64,000 bases of DNA from positions 216,520 through 280,519 of the forward strand of contig NZ_FQZZ01000006.1 in NCBI RefSeq assembly GCF_900142185.1. Direction: 5' to 3'. Below are positions 29,786 through 38,478 of this stretch, piece after piece. Within the stretch, counting starts at the first letter, position 1. The number at the start of each line of letters is the position of its first letter. The position numbers and the translations under genes are program-made. This DNA is from Lutimaribacter pacificus. GTDB lineage: Bacteria > Pseudomonadota > Alphaproteobacteria > Rhodobacterales > Rhodobacteraceae. The notes under the pieces are model-generated. The model was not told where the DNA came from, did not search any database, and saw nothing but the letters and a program-made list of their open reading frames with translations.

Positions 29786-30243
29786 TGGCCGGACGCCAGA
29801 TCACGGGCCGCCAGGTCTTTTTCGGATTCGTCGCCTTCTTCGGCGTTATCATCGCGGTCAACATCGTCATGGCCTACAGCGCCATTTCCACCTTTCCGGG
29901 GCTCGAGGTCCGCAACGGCTATGTCGCCAGCCAGAGCTTTGACGAACGCCGCGCCGCGCAACAGGCACTGGGCTGGTCGGCGCGGGTCGAGGTGAATCAG
30001 GGCCGCCTGTCGGTCGCCATCACCGATGCCGAGGGACGCCCCGTGCAGGCCGGCAAGGTGCAGGCGCTGGTGGGCCGGCCCACCTCGAACCGCGACGATT
30101 TCACGCCCGAACTGGTGTTCAACGGCCGCGTCTACGAAGCGCCCGTTGAACTGGGCGGCGGCAAATGGATTCTGCATCTCAAGGCACAGTCGCTGGCCGG
30201 TGAACCGTTCGAGCAGCGCCTTGACGTGCATGTAAACTCCTGA
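29785..30243 (+). CDS. ccoH: Cytochrome cbb3 oxidase assembly protein CcoH (FixH)
   Basis: A 152-residue protein with one N-terminal membrane span (about residues 10-33) and a periplasmic beta domain of the FixH family. It is needed to assemble cbb3 oxidase. It starts in the last base of the ccoG stop, so translation is coupled. An upstream in-frame extension from 29716 overlaps ccoG and is not used. Confidence 0.9.
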   Translation: MAGRQITGRQVFFGFVAFFGVIIAVNIVMAYSAISTFPGLEVRNGYVASQSFDERRAAQQALGWSARVEVNQGRLSVAITDAEGRPVQAGKVQALVGRPTSNRDDFTPELVFNGRVYEAPVELGGGKWILHLKAQSLAGEPFEQRLDVHVNS

Positions 30244-30259
30244 CGAAAGGCAAACGGCC

Positions 30260-32446
30260 ATGACCGCCACGATGCGCCCCAACATGTCGGCCTGTCCCGC
30301 CTGTTCCGCCGCTCCCGCGGCCGAGGCGCTGGCCGATGCGGCCGCGGTCAGGAACGCGCGCATCGCCCTTTCCCTGCCGACGATCCACTGTTCGGCCTGC
30401 ATCACGGCGGTCGAGGATGCGCTGAACGCTTATCCCGGCGTGCAGGAGGCGCGGGTCAACCTGACCATGAAACGCGCCAGCATCCAGGCCGACCCCGACG
30501 TGATGCCCGACGACCTGGTGCGCGCGCTGGCCGGTATCGGATACGAGGCGCATGAGCTGGACGCCGGCACGCTGTCGGCCACCGAAACCGACAAGGCCGG
30601 GCGCGAACTGCTGATGCGGCTGGCGGTGGCCGGTTTCGCGTCGATGAACGTGATGCTGCTGTCGGTCTCGGTCTGGTCGGGGGCGGCGGATGCCACGCGC
30701 GACCTGTTCCACTGGATTTCGGCCTTCATCACCATGCCGGTCATCGTGTTCTCGGGGCAGCCGTTTTACCGCAACGCCTGGGCGGCGCTGCGGCACGGGC
30801 GGCTGAACATGGATGTGCCGATCACGCTGGCCATCGTGCTGGCGGTGGTGACCTCGCTTTGGGAAACGTCGCTGTCGGGCGAACATGCCTATTTCGACGC
30901 GGCGCTTGCGCTGACGTTCTTCCTGCTGGCGGGCCGCTATCTCGATCACCGCACCCGCGCCATCGCCCGGTCCGCGGCCGAGGAACTTGCCGCGCTCGAA
31001 GTGCCCCGCGCCTGGGTGCTGCGCGACGGGCAAGAGGTGCAGGTGCCCGCCGCACAGGTCGCCGTGGGCGACCTGATCCGCGTCCGCCCCGGCGGGCGGA
31101 TGCCGGTGGACGGCGTGATCACCGACGGTGTGTCGGAACTCGACCGCTCGCTTCTGACCGGTGAAACCCTGCCCGTTTTCGCCGAACCGGGCCGCGACGT
31201 GTCGGCGGGCGAGGTCAACCTGACCGGGCCGCTGACGATCCGCGCCACGGCGGTCGGCGAACAGACCTCGCTGCACCGCATGGCCGATCTGGTAGCCATC
31301 GCGGAATCCGGGCGCTCACGCTATACCTCGCTGGCCGACAAGGCGGCCAAGCTCTATGCGCCGGGCGTGCATATCCTGTCGGCGCTCAGCTTCGTCGGCT
31401 GGTATCTCTATACGTGGGACGTGCGCACCGCGCTGAACATCGCGGCGGCGGTTCTGATCATCACCTGCCCCTGCGCGCTGGGCCTTGCCGTGCCGGCGGT
31501 GACGACCGCCGCCAGCGGGCGGCTGTTCCGCCGCGGTATGCTGATCAAGCATTCCACCGCGCTGGAACGCCTGGCCGAGGTCGATACCGTGGTGTTCGAC
31601 AAGACCGGCACGCTGACGCAGGGCACACCGGAACTGACCAACCTGGCCGATCACGCCGCCAGCGACCTGCAAATCGCCGCAGCCCTTGCCGCGGCCTCGT
31701 CGCATCCGCTGTCGCGCGCCATCGTCACCGCTTGCGATGCGGCGGATGTGATGCCCGCCGAGATAAGCGATATCCGCGAGCTGCCCGGTTATGGCACCCA
31801 AGGCGTGTGGCAAGGCATGACAGTGCGGCTGGGCCGCGCCGCATGGGTCGGGGCCGAGGCGCGTTCGGAAACCACCGCATGGCTGCGCATCGGCGATGAA
31901 CGCCCGCGCGCCTTTATCTTCGCCGACGCCCTGCGCCCCGGCGCGGCCGAGGCCGTGCGCGCCCTGCGCGATGCCGGGCGCGAGGTCATCCTGATTTCCG
32001 GCGACACCACCCCGGCGGTCGAGGCGCTGGCGAAACGGCTGGGCATCGCCCAGTGGATGGCCGAGGCATTGCCCACCGACAAGGTCACCCGCATCACAAG
32101 GCTGACCGAACAGGGCCGTCGCGTGCTGATGGTGGGCGACGGTCTGAACGACACCGCCGCGCTGGCCGGCGCGCATGTGTCGATCTCGCCTGCCTCGGCG
32201 CTCGATGCCGCGCGGGTGGCGTCGGACATCGTTCTTCTTGGCGGAGATCTGTCGCCGATACCCGACGCTCTCGTCACTGCCCGCAAGGCCACGCGGCGCA
32301 TCCGCGAGAATTTCCGCATCGCCACGATCTACAACATCATCGCGGTGCCGCTGGCGGTGGCGGGGCTCTGCTCGCCGCTGATCGCGGCCTTGGCCATGTC
32401 GGCCAGTTCGATTACCGTGTCGCTGAACGCATTGCGGCTGAGGTGA
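30260..32446 (+). CDS. ccoI: Copper-exporting P1B-type ATPase CcoI (FixI)
   Basis: A 728-residue heavy-metal P-type ATPase. An N-terminal C-P-A-C and a heavy-metal domain with C-S-A-C-I (about residues 42-46) precede eight membrane spans. It has the transport motif C-P-C-A-L, phosphorylation motif D-K-T-G-T-L-T and hinge G-D-G-L-N-D-T. CcoI moves copper toward the periplasm for the CuB site of cbb3 oxidase rather than for detoxification. It is 16 bases after ccoH. Confidence 0.94.
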   Translation: MTATMRPNMSACPACSAAPAAEALADAAAVRNARIALSLPTIHCSACITAVEDALNAYPGVQEARVNLTMKRASIQADPDVMPDDLVRALAGIGYEAHELDAGTLSATETDKAGRELLMRLAVAGFASMNVMLLSVSVWSGAADATRDLFHWISAFITMPVIVFSGQPFYRNAWAALRHGRLNMDVPITLAIVLAVVTSLWETSLSGEHAYFDAALALTFFLLAGRYLDHRTRAIARSAAEELAALEVPRAWVLRDGQEVQVPAAQVAVGDLIRVRPGGRMPVDGVITDGVSELDRSLLTGETLPVFAEPGRDVSAGEVNLTGPLTIRATAVGEQTSLHRMADLVAIAESGRSRYTSLADKAAKLYAPGVHILSALSFVGWYLYTWDVRTALNIAAAVLIITCPCALGLAVPAVTTAASGRLFRRGMLIKHSTALERLAEVDTVVFDKTGTLTQGTPELTNLADHAASDLQIAAALAAASSHPLSRAIVTACDAADVMPAEISDIRELPGYGTQGVWQGMTVRLGRAAWVGAEARSETTAWLRIGDERPRAFIFADALRPGAAEAVRALRDAGREVILISGDTTPAVEALAKRLGIAQWMAEALPTDKVTRITRLTEQGRRVLMVGDGLNDTAALAGAHVSISPASALDAARVASDIVLLGGDLSPIPDALVTARKATRRIRENFRIATIYNIIAVPLAVAGLCSPLIAALAMSASSITVSLNALRLR

Positions 32447-32453
32447 CGCGCTG

Positions 32454-32612
32454 ATGGAAGTTCTGGCCTATCTCATCCCCATTTCGCTGATCATGGGCGG
32501 GATCGGCCTGTTGTTCTTTGTCTGGACCGTCAAGACCAACCAGTATGACGACCCCGAAGGCGACGCGCGCCGCATTCTGTCAGACAAGTACGACGACAAG
32601 CCCAAGCAGTAG
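32454..32612 (+). CDS. ccoS: Cytochrome cbb3 oxidase maturation protein CcoS
   Basis: A 52-residue protein, seven bases after ccoI. It starts M-E-V-L-A-Y-L-I-P-I-S, has one membrane span (about 5-25) and then the Y-D-D-P-E-G-D-A-R-R-I-L segment that marks CcoS. It is required for putting haem and copper into CcoN. It completes ccoGHIS. Confidence 0.93.
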   Translation: MEVLAYLIPISLIMGGIGLLFFVWTVKTNQYDDPEGDARRILSDKYDDKPKQ

Positions 32613-32680
32613 CGGCGGGGTGGGGCGCTGCGCCGCGCCCAGTCGGAAATTGCCCTGGGCTGCCTTTCACCGCACAAAAG

Positions 32681-32717
32681 AAAACCGCGCGGTTCAAGGG
32701 TGAAACCGCGCGGTTTT
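32681..32717 (+). terminator. Strong terminator after ccoS
   Basis: Two copies of AACCGCGCGGTT flanked by A and T tracts form a stem of about 14 base pairs with an eight-base loop, ending in TTTT. Each copy is itself a palindrome. The symmetry allows it to work in both directions for ccoS and the convergent carboxypeptidase gene. Confidence 0.88.
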
Positions 32718-32752
32718 GGTATATTCAGTGGACAACCGAATATACGCAAGCG

Positions 32753-34195
32753 TCAGCCTGGAGGTGGGCCGACCATGAAACATGTCACCTGCCGGGCCTG
32801 CAGGCGGCGGCAGGCAAGGTCCGCCGTTTCCCGCGTAAGGCCCAGGAAATTCGCGTCGAATCCGGCGCTGCGCTGAACCACCTTGCGCAGGCTGCCATCC
32901 AGCGTATCCATTTCCAGAAGCGCGGTCTGCAACAGCACCCTTTCCGCCTTGTAACGGCTGGAATAGCGGCCCACGTTGATGCCCCAGTGCCGCCCGCCCG
33001 AGGTGGACACACGGGTCACGACCTCGCGCTCGGTGGCCGGCGCAACCGCTTGTTCGGCAATGGTTTTCGGGCGGATGCGCGGCGTGATGCTGGCGCTTGG
33101 CGCGACCGAGGCCAGCGTCACGTTTTCCGGTATGTCGGGTGCGGGCGCCGCTGTGTCGGGCGCGGGCGTGCTGACCTCCTGCGCCTCTTCCAATGCCTGC
33201 TTGATGTCGTCCTGCATCGCCACCAGCATAGGTGCGGGTTCCTCGGTGCTGCCAGGGCGCAGTTTGGGGCGCAGGCTTTTCTTCACCGCCGTCAGGATGC
33301 GGATCGTTTTGCCCGCGGCGCCGGATTCGGCGGTATATGTGGGTTTCTCGGGCTTGCGCGCCGCCACCTGGTTGGGTGCCCGACGGAACCCCATATCCAG
33401 CAATTCCGCCACGCGCGCATTGCGCCAGGCCGAGGACTGGCCGCCGAACACGGTTGCGATCACGCGTTCGTTGCCGCGTTCGGCCGAGGCCACGAGGTTG
33501 AACCCGGCGGCGCGGGTGTAGCCCGTCTTGATGCCATCGGCCCCCTTGTAGGCGGCCAGAAGGCGGCGGTTCGTGTTGGCGACCTCGCGCACGCCGGCAT
33601 CGGTCGAGCGGCGGGAGAACAGGTTGTAATATTGCGGATAGTCATACAGCAGATGCCGCCCCAGCGTGGTCATGTCGCGGGCGGTCGACAGGTGGCCCTC
33701 GGTGGTCAGGCCGTGCATGTTCCTGAAGGTCGTGCGCGACATCCCCAGCGCCTTGGCGGTGCGGTTCATCCGTTGGGCAAAGGCGGCTTCGGAGCCTTCG
33801 ATCGCCTCGCCGATGGCGGTGGCGGCGTCGTTGGCCGATTTCACCGCTGCCGCCCGGATGAGGTAGCGCAGCTTGATCCGCTGGCCGGATTTCAGCCCCA
33901 GCTTGCTGGGCGGTTCGGCCGCGGCGTTCGCCGAGACGCGCACCATCGTATCGAGGCTGATCTCGCCCCGTTCGACGGCTTCGAACGCGATGTAGAGGGT
34001 CATCATCTTGGTAAGCGATGCCGGGTGCAGCCGCGTATCCGCGTTGCGCGAATGCAGAACCTCGCCTGTGCGTGCGTCGATCACCATCGCGGCATAGGGG
34101 GCTGCCACCGCACTGAGCGGGACAACGATGAACATCCATACCGCTGCGATTAAATACAGGCCCAAACGGCCCGGCGTCCACTGCCGATCCTTCAC
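32753..34195 (-). CDS. D-alanyl-D-alanine carboxypeptidase with C-terminal SPOR domain
   Basis: A 480-residue penicillin-binding protein 5/6-type enzyme that trims the terminal D-Ala of peptidoglycan stem peptides. A signal peptide ends near residue 32; the catalytic motifs are S-L-T-K (Ser60, Lys63), S-A-N and K-T-G. A proline/alanine-rich linker leads to a SPOR domain (about 400-475), which binds denuded glycan at the septum. I favour the GTG at 34195, with AAGG nine bases upstream; the ATG at 34261 adds 22 residues before the signal peptide. Classical PBP5 has a beta-rich tail instead of SPOR. Confidence 0.88.
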   Translation of the reverse strand: MKDRQWTPGRLGLYLIAAVWMFIVVPLSAVAAPYAAMVIDARTGEVLHSRNADTRLHPASLTKMMTLYIAFEAVERGEISLDTMVRVSANAAAEPPSKLGLKSGQRIKLRYLIRAAAVKSANDAATAIGEAIEGSEAAFAQRMNRTAKALGMSRTTFRNMHGLTTEGHLSTARDMTTLGRHLLYDYPQYYNLFSRRSTDAGVREVANTNRRLLAAYKGADGIKTGYTRAAGFNLVASAERGNERVIATVFGGQSSAWRNARVAELLDMGFRRAPNQVAARKPEKPTYTAESGAAGKTIRILTAVKKSLRPKLRPGSTEEPAPMLVAMQDDIKQALEEAQEVSTPAPDTAAPAPDIPENVTLASVAPSASITPRIRPKTIAEQAVAPATEREVVTRVSTSGGRHWGINVGRYSSRYKAERVLLQTALLEMDTLDGSLRKVVQRSAGFDANFLGLTRETADLACRRLQARQVTCFMVGPPPG

Positions 34196-34344
34196 GATCA
34201 CTGCCTTCTCTGCCTCAAAGCCGCCGGTTTTCCGGTCTGGCGTTCTTCTTGCTCTTGTCAAAATCCTATCACAAGAAGCTGCACCTTTAAAGTGTTCATT
34301 TCACATAGAATTTCGCCCATGCAGGCGGCGCGGAACGGAATATG

Positions 34345-34372
34345 TTGGGGGTGCGGGCGGCTGCACCCCCAA
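34345..34372 (-). terminator. Hairpin downstream of the HAD phosphatase gene
   Basis: A perfect ten-base-pair stem TTGGGGGTGC / GCACCCCCAA with an eight-base loop lies about 30 bases past the HAD stop on the minus strand. There is no long T-run. Confidence 0.5.
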
Positions 34373-34402
34373 GACTGTCGATTGTGGCGGGAATGTGGCG
34401 CG

Positions 34403-35104
34403 CTACCCGATCGCGCGGACAAGCGATGCAAGCGCCCCGAGATCGGGCAGTTCACGATAGCGCGCAGCCTGTTCCGGGGCGTCGGCATGTTCGATTTCCC
34501 AGGTCAGCCCGTGGGGCACGTAAACGCCCCAGCCGCCGGCCTCGATCGCGGGGACGACATCGGATTTCATCGAGTTGCCCACCATCATCGCATGGGCGGC
34601 GCCATCGCCGTGCCGGTCGAAAATCGCGTGATAGACCGGCGGGGTCTTGGCGCTGACGATCTCGACCCCGTCGAACATTTCGCCCAGGCCTGATTGCGCA
34701 AGTTTACGTTCCTGATCCAGAAGGTCGCCCTTGGTGATCAGCAGGACGCGGTGGGTTTCGGCCACGGCCGCCACCGCCTCGGCCGCGTGCGGCAGCAGCT
34801 CGATCGGGTGGCGCAGCATGTCCTGCCCGGCCTCGATCAACTCGCGGATGACGGGGGCGGGCACGCGGTCTTCGGTGACGTCGATGGCGGTTTCGATCAT
34901 CGACAGGACAAAGCCTTTGATGCCGAATCCGTAATGGGCGATGTTGCGCTTTTCCGCCGCCAACAGCCGCCCGGCAAGGTGGTCGGGATCGGCATAGTCG
35001 GCCAGAAGCTCCTGAAACCGGGCCTGCGTGAGTTTGAAGAAGCGTTCGTTATGCCACAGCGTGTCGTCGGCATCGAAGCCGATGGTGGTCAAATTCCGCG
35101 TCAT
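34403..35104 (-). CDS. HAD-family hydrolase
   Basis: A 233-residue haloacid-dehalogenase-fold phosphatase. Motif I is F-D-A-D-D-T-L, motif II contains L-L-I-T-K-G-D, and motif IV is G-N-S-M-K-S-D. A helical cap lies between I and II (about residues 20-90), a type C1 cap. The start at 35104 is the first ATG giving this domain; the longer frame to 35509 covers clpS and is a shadow. The substrate is unknown. Confidence 0.87.
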   Translation of the reverse strand: MTRNLTTIGFDADDTLWHNERFFKLTQARFQELLADYADPDHLAGRLLAAEKRNIAHYGFGIKGFVLSMIETAIDVTEDRVPAPVIRELIEAGQDMLRHPIELLPHAAEAVAAVAETHRVLLITKGDLLDQERKLAQSGLGEMFDGVEIVSAKTPPVYHAIFDRHGDGAAHAMMVGNSMKSDVVPAIEAGGWGVYVPHGLTWEIEHADAPEQAARYRELPDLGALASLVRAIG

Positions 35105-35191
35105 TGCGGGGCCTTTCCCGGTCAACCCTTTTCTAACACCGTTCGAACGATATATAGACAGGCCGAAGCCTGAAACCGGAAAAGCGATGTG

Positions 35192-35530
35192 ATGACCGAT
35201 TGGCCCGAAAAGATGTCTGACAAGGAAGACGGCGACGGCCATGCCGAAGTTGTCGTCAAGACGCGGCCAAAGACGCAGCGGCCGCCGCTTTACAAGGTGC
35301 TGATGCTGAATGACGATTATACGCCGATGGAATTCGTCGTTCACGTTCTGGAGCGGTTTTTCGGTATGAACCACTCGCAGGCGTTCGAGATCATGCTGAC
35401 CGTGCACAAGAAGGGGCTGGCCGTTGTGGGCGTTTTCAGCCACGAGATCGCCGAGACCAAGGTGACGCAGGTGATGGATTTCGCCCGGCAGCACCAGCAT
35501 CCGCTGCAATGCACGATGGAGCGGGAATAA
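35192..35530 (+). CDS. clpS: ATP-dependent Clp protease adaptor ClpS
   Basis: A 112-residue ClpS. The core has [19 protein letters not shown], which holds the N-degron pocket, and H-K-K-G for ClpA contact. It delivers proteins with bulky N-terminal residues to ClpAP. The start could also be the ATG at 35213, which would drop seven residues of the flexible N-terminus. It is divergent from the HAD gene. Confidence 0.92.
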   Translation: MTDWPEKMSDKEDGDGHAEVVVKTRPKTQRPPLYKVLMLNDDYTPMEFVVHVLERFFGMNHSQAFEIMLTVHKKGLAVVGVFSHEIAETKVTQVMDFARQHQHPLQCTMERE

Positions 35531-35537
35531 GGCGCCC

Positions 35538-36533
35538 GTGACTCATCCCCGGTTCAGCCTTGCGCGTGATGCGCGTCTGTTCGACATGCCCGATACCGGC
35601 GATGTGGCGGTGTTCGGCGCCGTGGCCGGTGTCGATCTGTCCGACCTTCCGCAGGACCGGCTGGTGATCGTGTCGCCCCTTCGCACCGATCACGAGGCGT
35701 GCGAACGTGCCGGTTTGCGGGTGGCGCTGGACCGGCCCGAGGCGCCGGTTCTGTCCATCGTCATCCTGCCCCGCGCCAAGGCGCTGGCGCGCGGCCTGAT
35801 CGCCACGGCCATCGCGGCGACGGACGGGCCGGTGGTCGTTGACGGGCAAAAGACCGATGGCGTGGACAGTATCCTGAAAGACTGCCGCAAGCGCGGTGAG
35901 TTGGGCGAGGTGATCGCCAAGGCCCATGGCAAGCTGTTCGTGCTGCGCGGGGATGCCGCGGATTTCGCCGATTGGGCGCTGCCCGATACACCGCGGGATG
36001 TGGGTGAGGGGTTCGTTACCGTGCCCGGCATCTTTTCGGCGGACGGGATCGACCCGGCCTCGCGGCTGCTGGCCGACAACCTGCCGGCGCGGCTGGGCAA
36101 GACGGTGGCCGATCTGGGCGCGGGCTGGGGATACCTGGCGCGGCGGGCGCTGGAGCGGGACGAGATTGCCGAGCTGCACCTGGTCGAGGACGACCACACC
36201 GCGCTGGATTGCGCGCGGCGCAACGTCACCGATCCGCGCGCGCGGTTTCACTGGGCCGATGCGACGCGCTGGCGGCCGGATCAGCCGCTGGACGCGGTGA
36301 TCATGAACCCGCCCTTTCACACCGGCCGCACCGCCGAGCCCGCGCTGGGCCAGGCGTTCATCGCCAACGCGGCGGCCTGCCTTGCCCCGCACGGGCGGCT
36401 TTGGCTGGTGGCGAACCGGCACCTGCCCTATGAGGCAACGATCGCCCGGCATTTCGCCCATTGCGAGGAAATCGCCGGCGACAACCGGTTCAAACTGCTG
36501 GCCGCGCACAGGCCCACTCGTCACAAGCGGTAG
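35538..36533 (+). CDS. RsmC-like rRNA guanine methyltransferase
   Basis: A 331-residue two-domain methyltransferase with the RsmC/RlmG plan: a degenerate N-terminal Rossmann-like domain (about 1-160) and a C-terminal MTS domain. The latter has V-A-D-L-G-A-G-W-G as the SAM loop and N-P-P-F-H-T-G as the N2-guanine motif. E. coli RsmC makes m2G1207 in 16S rRNA; the target here is inferred. It starts at GTG seven bases after clpS. Confidence 0.82.
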   Translation: MTHPRFSLARDARLFDMPDTGDVAVFGAVAGVDLSDLPQDRLVIVSPLRTDHEACERAGLRVALDRPEAPVLSIVILPRAKALARGLIATAIAATDGPVVVDGQKTDGVDSILKDCRKRGELGEVIAKAHGKLFVLRGDAADFADWALPDTPRDVGEGFVTVPGIFSADGIDPASRLLADNLPARLGKTVADLGAGWGYLARRALERDEIAELHLVEDDHTALDCARRNVTDPRARFHWADATRWRPDQPLDAVIMNPPFHTGRTAEPALGQAFIANAAACLAPHGRLWLVANRHLPYEATIARHFAHCEEIAGDNRFKLLAAHRPTRHKR

Positions 36534-36573
36534 CATCCACTAATCTGGTCGATCAGAATCACGAGGGGTTTCG

Positions 36574-37374
36574 ATGTCCTTTTCCATCGCCGGCAAGACC
36601 GCCATCGTCACCGGGGCCGCCAATGGCATCGGCCTCGCCATCGGCAAGCATTTCGTCGACAAGGGGGCGAATGTCGTCTTCGCCGACATGGACGAGGAGA
36701 AGCTGATCAAGGAGATCGGTCAGGACGCCGATGGCAGCAACATGCGTTACTTCGCGGGCGACCTGCGGCAGAAGCTGACCGTCGCCAACCTGCTGTCGGC
36801 CACGATAGACGCGTTCGACCGGGTGGATATCCTGGTCAACGGGTCGCGTCAGGTGATCGCGGCAGACCCGCTGAACCCCGATGACGACGCGATGGAGATG
36901 CTGCTGGAACAGAACCTGCTGACCTCGCTGCGGTTGAGCCAGCAGGTCGCCAGACGCATGATCAAGCAGGCCGAGGGGCAGGAGGAAGGCACCGCCGGTA
37001 CCATCGTGAACCTGTCGTCGATCGCGGCGCGGCGGTCGAACCCGCAACTTATGGCCTATTCGGTGTCGACCGCGGCGCTGGACCAGATGACACGCTCGCT
37101 GGCCGTGGCGCTGGCGCCGCACCGGATCCGGGTCAACGCGGTGGCGTTCGGCTCGGTCATGTCGAACAGCCTGAAGGGCACGCTGAAGGAACATTCCGAT
37201 TATCGCTCGGATATCGAGGGGCACACCCCGCTGGGCCGGATCGCGGCGCCGGGCGAGCTGGCTGAGGCGGTGCATTACCTGGCGTCCGACGGGTCGGGCT
37301 TCATGACCGGGCAGATCATGACCGTGGATGGCGGGCGCACCCTGCTGGACCCGGTGGCCGCGCCGGCGCATTGA
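36574..37374 (+). CDS. Atypical short-chain dehydrogenase/reductase lacking the catalytic Lys
   Basis: A 266-residue SDR-fold protein. The cofactor loop T-G-A-A-N-G-I-G is intact, and Asp in F-A-D-M suggests NAD(H) preference. Catalytic Ser149 and Tyr162 are present, but the Tyr-x3-Lys motif reads Y-S-V-S-T, so Thr166 replaces the Lys. The usual N-N-A-G is V-N-G-S. It could be a weak enzyme or a binding protein. It lies 67 bases before hemF on the same strand. Substrate unknown. Confidence 0.85.
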   Translation: MSFSIAGKTAIVTGAANGIGLAIGKHFVDKGANVVFADMDEEKLIKEIGQDADGSNMRYFAGDLRQKLTVANLLSATIDAFDRVDILVNGSRQVIAADPLNPDDDAMEMLLEQNLLTSLRLSQQVARRMIKQAEGQEEGTAGTIVNLSSIAARRSNPQLMAYSVSTAALDQMTRSLAVALAPHRIRVNAVAFGSVMSNSLKGTLKEHSDYRSDIEGHTPLGRIAAPGELAEAVHYLASDGSGFMTGQIMTVDGGRTLLDPVAAPAH

Positions 37375-37441
37375 TCGCCGGGGCCTTGGGGTTGAACCCC
37401 GTTAAAAGACCATGATTCCTGGCCGGAAAGGGAGAGCTGCC

Positions 37442-38329
37442 ATGACCGATTTCGCCGCCGAAAAGGACCGGGCAAGCGGATGGTTCCGCCAGTTGCGGGA
37501 CGAGATCACCGCCGCCTTCGAGGGGTTGGAGGACAGTCACACCGAAGGCCCGTTCTCAGACATGGCGCCGGGTCGGTTCGAGGTGACCGAAACCACGCGC
37601 CAGTCCGACGACGGATCGGATGCCGGCGGCGGGTTGATGAGCGTGATGCGCGGCGGCCGTGTGTTCGAAAAGGTGGGGGTGAACATCTCGACCGTGTACG
37701 GGACATTGGGCGAGGCCGCGCAAAAGGCGATGGCGGCGCGCGGCGTGCCCGGTATCGAACAGAACCCGCGGTTCTGGGCCAGTGGCATTTCGCTGGTCGC
37801 GCATATGCAGAACCCGCATTGCCCGGCGGTGCACATGAACACGCGCATGTTCTGGACCCCGAACGCCTGGTGGTTCGGCGGCGGGTCCGACCTGAACCCC
37901 TGTATCGAGTATGACGAGGACACGGCCCATTTCCACGCCACGCAAAAGGCATATCTCGATCCGCATGGCGCCGACTGGTACCCGAGGCTCAAGGCCTGGG
38001 CCGACGAGTATTTCTATATCCCGCATCGCAAGCGGGCACGGGGTGTCGGCGGCATTTTCATGGACGATCAGAACTCGGGCGACTGGGCGGCGGATTTCGC
38101 GCTGACGCAGGATATCGGGCGGGCGTTCCTGCCGGCCTTCGTGCCGCTGGTGGAAAAGCGACGCGTTCAGCCATTCACCGAGGGCGACAAGGACACGCAG
38201 CTTATCCATCGCGGGCTTTATGCGGAATACAACCTTGTCTACGATCGCGGCACCAGGTTCGGCCTGGCGACGGGGCACGATGCGAATGCGGTTCTGATGA
38301 GCCTGCCGCCGATGGCCAAGTGGCTTTGA
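37442..38329 (+). CDS. hemF: Oxygen-dependent coproporphyrinogen III oxidase
   Basis: A 295-residue HemF. It decarboxylates coproporphyrinogen III with oxygen and is the aerobic counterpart of hemN at 18833. Conserved blocks include H-M-N-T-R-M-F, W-W-F-G-G-G-S-D-L-N-P and Y-A-E-Y-N-L-V-Y-D-R-G-T-R-F-G-L. The start at 37442 has AGGGAGAG five bases upstream. The gene directly upstream is an atypical SDR. Confidence 0.96.
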   Translation: MTDFAAEKDRASGWFRQLRDEITAAFEGLEDSHTEGPFSDMAPGRFEVTETTRQSDDGSDAGGGLMSVMRGGRVFEKVGVNISTVYGTLGEAAQKAMAARGVPGIEQNPRFWASGISLVAHMQNPHCPAVHMNTRMFWTPNAWWFGGGSDLNPCIEYDEDTAHFHATQKAYLDPHGADWYPRLKAWADEYFYIPHRKRARGVGGIFMDDQNSGDWAADFALTQDIGRAFLPAFVPLVEKRRVQPFTEGDKDTQLIHRGLYAEYNLVYDRGTRFGLATGHDANAVLMSLPPMAKWL

Positions 38330-38382
38330 CAAAAGTCATTTACTTGTTAAGCCTATGAAACCACGGGAAAAGTGGCTTAGAA

Positions 38383-38396
38383 TTGATCCAGATCAA
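38383..38396. promoter_or_regulatory. Perfect FNR/FnrL box upstream of the peroxidase gene
   Basis: TTGATCCAGATCAA is a perfect FNR box. Its centre is about 89 bases before the peroxidase start, giving a leader of about 48 bases if activation is from -41.5. Confidence 0.92.
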
Positions 38397-38478
38397 CGCT
38401 TTGAGAACCTCTTGTCGCTAGTTTTGATTCGAAACGGGGACGCGTAATTTGCCAATAGGGGCACAGGAGGCCCAAGCC

